The notes under the pieces were generated by a model. The model was not told the DNA's origin. It saw only the letters and a program-made list of their open reading frames with translations, and did no database searches. The translations under genes were made by a program, and so were the position numbers. Of a stretch of DNA of 14,338 nucleotides, positions 7,574 through 12,583 are shown one piece after another (the stretch's first letter is position 1; each line of letters starts with the position of its first letter). The DNA comes from CAZMJG01 sp964576365 (GTDB lineage Bacteria > Patescibacteriota > Microgenomatia > UBA1406 > GWC2-37-13), in assembly GCA_964576365.1 (NCBI GenBank), contig CAZNUT010000035.1:1-14338 (forward strand), in the 5' to 3' direction.

Positions 7574-9126
7574 GGTGTTTTTTTCCACAACTCAATGGAG
7601 ACATCTTTGATCTGTTTTTTCGAGAGTTGTTTTGCTTTTTCAGGGATATGATCGGCGATCCATTTATCTTTTCGCTCATTGTTGTCGTCGTGCTCGAGGA
7701 TAAACCAACACTGTTTTTTTATCCAGTTATCCTTTGGTTGAGGCAATCCATTTGCGTGCTGATTGTACAGAAAGAGATACTGGTATGTATATGGGATAAC
7801 AGGCGGTGTATAAATCTGAACACAGTACTCTGATGCGGATTTTTCTTTTGCTTGAATATAATCAACTATGTCGCGTTGTACTTTTATACCGTCATACACA
7901 TATTTGCTGAAGGCGTCAGTATACAGATGATAAATAGAAAGTAATAGCAATACTGCCAAGACGGCTGCTTTTGTGCGATCAAGAATAAATTGATTGGATG
8001 TATATCCGGAAAGGATGTATCCACATGTAAAAACCATGAGTACTTGTATGCCGTCATAATAGTAACCCCAAAAAGTATCTTTGTATGAAAGAGAAAACAA
8101 AAAGAGCAAAACGATCAACATGCACAGAAAGTAGTACGAAGATGGTAGACGTAAATCCTTTTTAGTCCCTCGAATAAGAATGAACGTAGAAAGAATTGCT
8201 GTGAGTAGATAATAAACGAGATCTGACATATACAAGCTGGCGTAATATCCCTGAAAGAGCCTCACGCGGTCATGATAAATATCTAGAAATGGTTTTGGGG
8301 TGTGGTATGCGGGGTGAACTATAAAATTCCATAAAACAGATGTTTGAGGAAATCCGTTTTTGAGTTCAAACAGTATGCGTGGGATAAACGGGATCGCAAG
8401 TCCTATAAAGAAAAAGAGTGCTGAAAAAAACACCGGTTTTGAAGTGATGTATGTTCGTAGAGTTTTTTTTCCTTTCATAAAGCGGAAAAAGTACAAAAGA
8501 CCCATACTCAACATATAGGCAGGTATAACCATCAGGCCAAACGCAAATTCAAATTCTGCGATAAATCCAAGTCCCAGCCCAGCGAGAAAAATAGTAGGAA
8601 TTCTGAGCTTAATTGCTTTGAGTCTAAGAAAATAAGTACGTTCGATAAAAAGCACGGTCGCCACTGCCATCAACATCACCGAAGGTACCGCCAGTACATT
8701 GTTGCCAATAAATATAGATGTGAAGATGAAATGTCCAGAAGTTGCAATGATAGTCAAAAGAAGAGCGGATGTCAAGAAGCCAAATCTTCTGAGGAGAACG
8801 TAGCCGAATAAAACTCCCGAACAAGTTTGAATGCCTACAATAAAAAAATAAAATCCTATCGGCAGGCCCTGAAACACAAGAAATGCAAATGACAAAATGT
8901 AGTACCACCATGCTCCGTGGAAAATGCCACCTATGCCAGTAGTAGGGCCTATAAATGTAGGATTTTTATACAGTACTATTTCTGCAGCTTTTAAAAAATC
9001 TCTTCCCTGGTCGTATGTATAACCAACTGATTGCAAAAAAAGTGGTTTTAGCCTAAAATAGCAAAAGAGTACAGCTATGATAAGAAAGATAGCGATTTGC
9101 AGTCTTCCATGAAGTTTATTACTCAT
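7570..9126 (-). CDS. GT-C-like membrane glycosyltransferase, paralogue C
   Basis: Product of 518 residues, multi-pass, with a soluble C-terminal domain of about 100 residues. The first outer loop reads YTYDQGRDFLKAAE (37-50), with Asp39, Arg42 and Asp43 matching the D-x-x-R-D of paralogue A. FIGPTTG (58-64) and GIFHGAWWYY (67-76) also match. AEFEFAF (190-196) and FELKNGF (253-259) are the diverged forms of blocks two and three. It leads a two-gene operon and is joined to paralogue B by an ATGA overlap. Its ATG at 9126 lies inside the 5' end of the divergent gene starting at 9109; no other in-frame start fits, since the first membrane helix begins by about residue 10. A perfect extended -10 box (9194-9202) lies 68 bases upstream, inside the neighbour. 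Confidence 0.87.
   Translation of the reverse strand: MSNKLHGRLQIAIFLIIAVLFCYFRLKPLFLQSVGYTYDQGRDFLKAAEIVLYKNPTFIGPTTGIGGIFHGAWWYYILSFAFLVFQGLPIGFYFFIVGIQTCSGVLFGYVLLRRFGFLTSALLLTIIATSGHFIFTSIFIGNNVLAVPSVMLMAVATVLFIERTYFLRLKAIKLRIPTIFLAGLGLGFIAEFEFAFGLMVIPAYMLSMGLLYFFRFMKGKKTLRTYITSKPVFFSALFFFIGLAIPFIPRILFELKNGFPQTSVLWNFIVHPAYHTPKPFLDIYHDRVRLFQGYYASLYMSDLVYYLLTAILSTFILIRGTKKDLRLPSSYYFLCMLIVLLFLFSLSYKDTFWGYYYDGIQVLMVFTCGYILSGYTSNQFILDRTKAAVLAVLLLLSIYHLYTDAFSKYVYDGIKVQRDIVDYIQAKEKSASEYCVQIYTPPVIPYTYQYLFLYNQHANGLPQPKDNWIKKQCWFILEHDDNNERKDKWIADHIPEKAKQLSKKQIKDVSIELWKKTP
9031..9059 (+). promoter_or_regulatory. Candidate promoter for the PMT_2 gene, inside paralogue C
   Basis: TTGCAA (9031-9036), a 17-bp spacer and TAAAAT (9054-9059) form a plausible sigma70-type promoter. 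Transcription would start near 9066 and give a leader of about 43 bases before ATG 9109. It lies within codons 23-32 of the opposite-strand gene. Confidence 0.35.
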
Positions 9127-10578
9127 ATCTTCAACAATGCTCCGATATATCTTCTCGGAGGCTTATCGTTTTTTTTATTTGGATATCACGTTGATTATAG
9201 CACACTTGGCAGCTGGGACGAGGCATGGTATGGGGCGATAGCAAAGGAGATGATCAAAAGTGGCGATTGGTTGCGTATGAATTGGAATGGTAAGCCGTTT
9301 GCAGATCATCCACCTATGGGAATGTGGTTAATAGCTCTTTCATACACATTATTTGGTGTATCTGAATTGGCAACAAGATTGCCGTCGGTGATAGCTGGTA
9401 TATTGACGACGTTGTTGATGCATAAGACGGGCATCTTGTTATCCGGCAGGAAGGTAGTAGGATGGATTGCTGCAATAGTGCTGATGACAAGTGTATGGTA
9501 TGTGATTCGTGTGCGTTCGGGTAATCTGGATAGTCTTTTTGTATTTTTTTATATCTGCACGATATACACTGCGTTAAAAAGCAGAGAAAATGTCAAATGG
9601 TTTCCGGTTGTTGGAATATTATTTGGAGCCTTGATACTAACTAAAACATTAGTTGGAGTTTCTGCGTTGCCCCTTATAGCTTTGACAAACTGGCAGCATA
9701 TATTACACCTGAGAAAAAGCATAGTGTGGCTTCTCGGCGGCGTTTTTTCGTTTTTTTGTGTTGTGTTGCCTTGGTATTACACCAACTGGTACTGGTATCC
9801 GGATTTTTATACTCATCATTTTATTGTAATTGGTACGAGAGGTAAAACAGCAGATTCATACCTACATTTACAGTATGAGCTACCTTTGTTTTATTTACAT
9901 ATGGGAGTGCGTAAGTGGTATTGGGTATGGGTCGCATCGATTGTGTTTTTGTTGGGGACATATAGATTTATAAAAAAAGAAATAGGCTTTGTTTTCGTTT
10001 GGAACGCAATTGTTTTGTACCCGTTTCTTACTACAGATCAGACGCATATTTGGCATTTGATACCGGTTTATATTCCACTCGCCTTAGTGATAGCTCTTGC
10101 AGGTAATGAAGCAATAATTTTGTTCAATCAAACAGCGAATTTTTTAAGTAAAAAGTTTTTAATAAGCTTGCCGGTAAAATTATTACTGTTTCAGAACGTA
10201 TTTGCATCAGTACTCATTATAGGAGCGACTGTTATTGGCATTTGGCAATTTCAGATTTTTTATCATGAGGTTTTTCCGTCAAATCGCTATATTCCAGACG
10301 ATGTAGATATATCACTAAAAGCATCAAGGTATGATCAGGCCATATATTTTGATGATGACTATCTGCCAATTGCTGTTTTTTATTCTGGAAAATTTATGAA
10401 ACAAATGGCTTATGAGGCCGATGAGCGCAAAACACTTGTGAATTTATTTAATTCTAGTGAAAATGATTTTATTGTTATCACGCGCAACTGGGCACTTAAC
10501 AATCTCAAAGAAAATAATTTGAAGTTTAATGTTCTTGAAAGTAATAATTCATTTTCGATAGTGGAGAGAAAACAGTAG
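9109..10578 (+). CDS. PMT_2/ArnT-like GT39 membrane glycosyltransferase
   Basis: Product of 489 residues with the clearest GT39 signature in the window. TLGSWDEAWYGAIAKEMI holds the catalytic Asp37-Glu38 pair of the first outer loop. KPFADHPPMGMW (62-73) and SELATRLPS (85-93) are the conserved stretches after it, and RSGNLDSL (about 136-143), with Asp141, is the second-loop acidic motif. Family members such as ArnT and bacterial protein mannosyltransferases move a sugar from undecaprenyl phosphate to lipid A or protein outside the membrane; the acceptor here is unknown. I chose ATG 9109 over an upstream TTG at 9097. Even so it overlaps the divergent gene by 18 bp at the 5' ends, and no Shine-Dalgarno motif precedes it. 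It probably reads on into the next gene 75 bp downstream. Confidence 0.92.
   Translation: MKFITHIFNNAPIYLLGGLSFFLFGYHVDYSTLGSWDEAWYGAIAKEMIKSGDWLRMNWNGKPFADHPPMGMWLIALSYTLFGVSELATRLPSVIAGILTTLLMHKTGILLSGRKVVGWIAAIVLMTSVWYVIRVRSGNLDSLFVFFYICTIYTALKSRENVKWFPVVGILFGALILTKTLVGVSALPLIALTNWQHILHLRKSIVWLLGGVFSFFCVVLPWYYTNWYWYPDFYTHHFIVIGTRGKTADSYLHLQYELPLFYLHMGVRKWYWVWVASIVFLLGTYRFIKKEIGFVFVWNAIVLYPFLTTDQTHIWHLIPVYIPLALVIALAGNEAIILFNQTANFLSKKFLISLPVKLLLFQNVFASVLIIGATVIGIWQFQIFYHEVFPSNRYIPDDVDISLKASRYDQAIYFDDDYLPIAVFYSGKFMKQMAYEADERKTLVNLFNSSENDFIVITRNWALNNLKENNLKFNVLESNNSFSIVERKQ
9194..9202 (-). promoter_or_regulatory. Extended -10 promoter for paralogue C, inside the PMT_2 gene
   Basis: Read on the minus strand, TGCTATAAT is a perfect extended -10 element (TGnTATAAT). 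No good -35 is visible, which extended -10 promoters tolerate. Transcription would start near 9187, giving a leader of about 60 bases to ATG 9126. It lies within codons 29-32 of the divergent gene. Confidence 0.4.
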
Positions 10579-10586
10579 AGAGAAAT

Positions 10587-10614
10587 TCAGCAACTCAGAA
10601 GCTCAGCAACTCAG
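10587..10614. repeat. Octamer tandem repeat in a 75-bp intergenic gap
   Basis: Units CAGCAACT (10588-10595), CAGAAGCT (10596-10603) and CAGCAACT (10604-10611) follow one another and run into CAG. Equivalently, TCAGCAACTCAG occurs twice (10587-10598, 10603-10614) with a 16-bp period. The repeat begins 9 bases after the PMT_2 stop. TATAAA at 10617-10622 follows directly and could be a weak -10 box for the next gene. Confidence 0.7.
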
Positions 10615-10653
10615 CTTATAAATTAATTGATTTGTTAGTCATTCGGCATTGCT

Positions 10654-11763
10654 ATGTTATTAATTATTACTTATGGTATCGTTCTTCTTATTCTCACGAT
10701 CTATTCATACGCTCTCATAGATCCAAATCTGACATTGGTGAATCATCCACTTTGGTTGTTTTTTCGTGATCCGCTGGTGCAGTTTGGCTATCATCAGCGT
10801 TGGTATTCGTGGTACATCTATCTCATTTTGATAGCGCTCCTTTTCATATTCCATATCGTCTTTTTGAAGAGGAAATACGAGTCTGCATTCAAATTGGCTT
10901 GTATTATTGGCCTTATACTTCTCATGTCCTATCCAATGTTGTCGCATGATTTTTTTAATTATATTTTTGATGCGAAAATTTTTACGTATTATGGTCTAAA
11001 CCCATACACACACAAAGCGCTTGATTTTCCACAAGATCAATGGGTGCGATTTATGCATTGGACTCATCGATCTTATCCATATGGACCGGTATTTCTTCTC
11101 ATTTCTTTTATCCCTTCTTACTTAGGGATGGGGATTTTTCTTTTTCATTTTTTCTTTTTTAAGCTCATGTTTGTTTTGTTTTACTTGTTGGGGGTATATA
11201 TGCTTGCCAAAAGAGACAAACGACACGCGCTTCAATTTGCTACCCACCCCTTCGTGCTCATAGAAGGGTTGGTATCCTCTCACAATGATCTAATCGGTGT
11301 TGTTCTCGGAATTATCGGCATCTATTTTATTTTTAAAAAAAACCAAGTGTTGTCATTTTTGTTCACAGCTCTTTCTATCGGGATCAAATATTTGACATTT
11401 CCATTGTTATTTGTAAATATTCCTCACAAACGATCGATTCAATTTGCATTTTTTGCAACGGTGGGTAGTATTTTATACGTCAGTTTTACACGCGATATTC
11501 AGCAGTGGTATTTCCTCACATTGATTATGTTTATTCCATTTTATTCAGGACTCATTGAAAAATTATCTATTTTCTTTTTTGGATTACTGCTTTCTTATTA
11601 TCCATATATCATGCTGGGAGGGTGGGATACAGATGAGAAGGTGTGGCTCAAGAAGGTGATCATTTTGACCGCTATGGCAATCAACCTGATTTATTTGGCA
11701 CTAATCAATAACAAAATAAATATTACTTCAGGAATGTTGAAAAACTATGTGCGAAAAAAATAA
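10654..11763 (+). CDS. MptB/GT87-like polyprenyl-phosphate-dependent GT-C glycosyltransferase
   Basis: Product of 369 residues, almost wholly membrane-embedded. SHDFFNYIFDAK (97-108) carries the acidic loop (Asp99, Asp106); GLNPY (114-118), YPYGP (141-145), SSHND (208-212) and GIKYLTFP (243-250) appear in the order and spacing of MptA/MptB- and GT87-type mannosyltransferases. These use polyprenyl-phosphate mannose to extend mannans in actinobacteria. It is shorter than actinobacterial MptB and may be a reduced form. The donor sugar cannot be told from sequence. ATG 10654 has no Shine-Dalgarno motif; TATAAA at 10617 may supply a promoter, or it is transcribed with the PMT_2 gene upstream. Its last 19 bp overlap the convergent GT2 gene. 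Confidence 0.82.
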   Translation: MLLIITYGIVLLILTIYSYALIDPNLTLVNHPLWLFFRDPLVQFGYHQRWYSWYIYLILIALLFIFHIVFLKRKYESAFKLACIIGLILLMSYPMLSHDFFNYIFDAKIFTYYGLNPYTHKALDFPQDQWVRFMHWTHRSYPYGPVFLLISFIPSYLGMGIFLFHFFFFKLMFVLFYLLGVYMLAKRDKRHALQFATHPFVLIEGLVSSHNDLIGVVLGIIGIYFIFKKNQVLSFLFTALSIGIKYLTFPLLFVNIPHKRSIQFAFFATVGSILYVSFTRDIQQWYFLTLIMFIPFYSGLIEKLSIFFFGLLLSYYPYIMLGGWDTDEKVWLKKVIILTAMAINLIYLALINNKINITSGMLKNYVRKK

Positions 11764-12563
11764 TTTTTGATGACGTGTAGCTTGGTATTGAGTGGAGCGT
11801 GCTTCAAGGAAAAACGCAAATGTGACCTGCGTTGAACTTTTTCATGAAAATCAGAACCTGATCCTCCTGTAGATTGTGCGTTTTTATGCCAGAGTTTGAT
11901 ATGAGGGTCGTATACCAGAGGGCAACCAGCTTTCATAGACCTCACCGAGTAGTCCGCATCTTCATAATACAGAAAAAAAGATTCATCCCACATACCCACT
12001 TTTCTTAGTAGTTCTTCGTCAAAAATACTTAAACAGCCTGTGATAAATTTGGTTTGTTCAATCGTGTCATATTTGCCACCATCGACTTCGTCCACGCCGC
12101 GATGGTGGGTGAGTGCATGTGCCCAGTCTACCCATCCTCCGGCATACCAGATGACATTCCCTTTTTCCTCAGTTGTATAGCGATCTGCATGAAACTCATA
12201 CCCCTTTGCGTAATATATTTTTCCACCGATAAGTGAAGCGGGATGTTGATCCATACTTACAGAGATATGTTTGAGAAAATCAGGTTCAAAAAGCACGTCA
12301 TTGTTTATCACTACAAATTTGTGTATTCCTTTTTTTTGTGCCATCGAGATACATCGATTAATGGCATACGAATATCCATTGTTGGGGATAGGGAAGATAG
12401 TATTTGGAAAAGCGGGATTCAGCTTTTGCAAAGCGGGAGATGCATCAGCTGCGAATAAGTGAAAATCTTGTTGTGTTTGATTTTTTAAGCATGCAAAAAA
12501 ATCTTCGAGCACAGTGTAATTTTGGTAGATCAGGGTTATAATTCCTATAGTTTGATTGCTCAT
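11745..12563 (-). CDS. GT2 family glycosyltransferase, rhamnosyltransferase-like
   Basis: Product of 272 residues with a GT-A fold. IGIITLIYQNY (6-16) is the opening strand. INNDV (86-90) is the DXD-type metal site, with Asp89; FITGCLSIF (173-181) and FLYYEDADYSVR (197-208), with Glu201-Asp202, are the acceptor-side and catalytic-base regions. KLWHKNAQSTGG (223-234) is the His motif seen in WbbL-like rhamnosyltransferases. It would act in the cytoplasm on a lipid-linked glycan; the sugar is a guess from family resemblance. This is the one gene here with a good ribosome binding site: AGAAGGT, 8 bases before ATG 12563. It stands alone on its strand, overlapping a convergent gene at its 3' end and lying 20 bp from a divergent gene at its 5' end. 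Confidence 0.91.
   Translation of the reverse strand: MSNQTIGIITLIYQNYTVLEDFFACLKNQTQQDFHLFAADASPALQKLNPAFPNTIFPIPNNGYSYAINRCISMAQKKGIHKFVVINNDVLFEPDFLKHISVSMDQHPASLIGGKIYYAKGYEFHADRYTTEEKGNVIWYAGGWVDWAHALTHHRGVDEVDGGKYDTIEQTKFITGCLSIFDEELLRKVGMWDESFFLYYEDADYSVRSMKAGCPLVYDPHIKLWHKNAQSTGGSGSDFHEKVQRRSHLRFSLKHAPLNTKLHVIKNYFFRT
12537..12542 (+). promoter_or_regulatory. Candidate -10 box for the 12584 gene, inside the GT2 gene
   Basis: A perfect TATAAT sits within codons 8-9 of the opposite-strand GT2 gene. Transcription would start near 12549 and give a leader of about 35 bases to ATG 12584. The -35 position (GTGTAA at 12514-12519, 17-bp spacer) is a poor match. Confidence 0.3.
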
Positions 12564-12571
12564 ATATTTTT

Positions 12572-12578
12572 ACCTTCT
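12572..12578 (-). promoter_or_regulatory. Strong Shine-Dalgarno motif of the GT2 gene
   Basis: AGAAGGT on the minus strand is 8 bases before ATG 12563 and fixes that start. It is the only well-placed, strong motif of this kind that I found before any gene in the window. Confidence 0.75.
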
Positions 12579-12583
12579 GCATA

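Noticed and set aside
7574..7588. GTG start at 7588 for paralogue B
   Set aside because: ATG 7573 forms an ATGA overlap with the upstream stop, the usual sign of coupled genes; the extra five residues have no support.
9097..9108. TTG start at 9097 for the PMT_2 gene
   Set aside because: A nearby in-frame ATG (9109) starts the protein closer to its first helix and reduces the overlap with the divergent gene.
10587..10614. Possible CRISPR array
   Set aside because: Units are 8 bp with no unique spacers and no cas gene is present.
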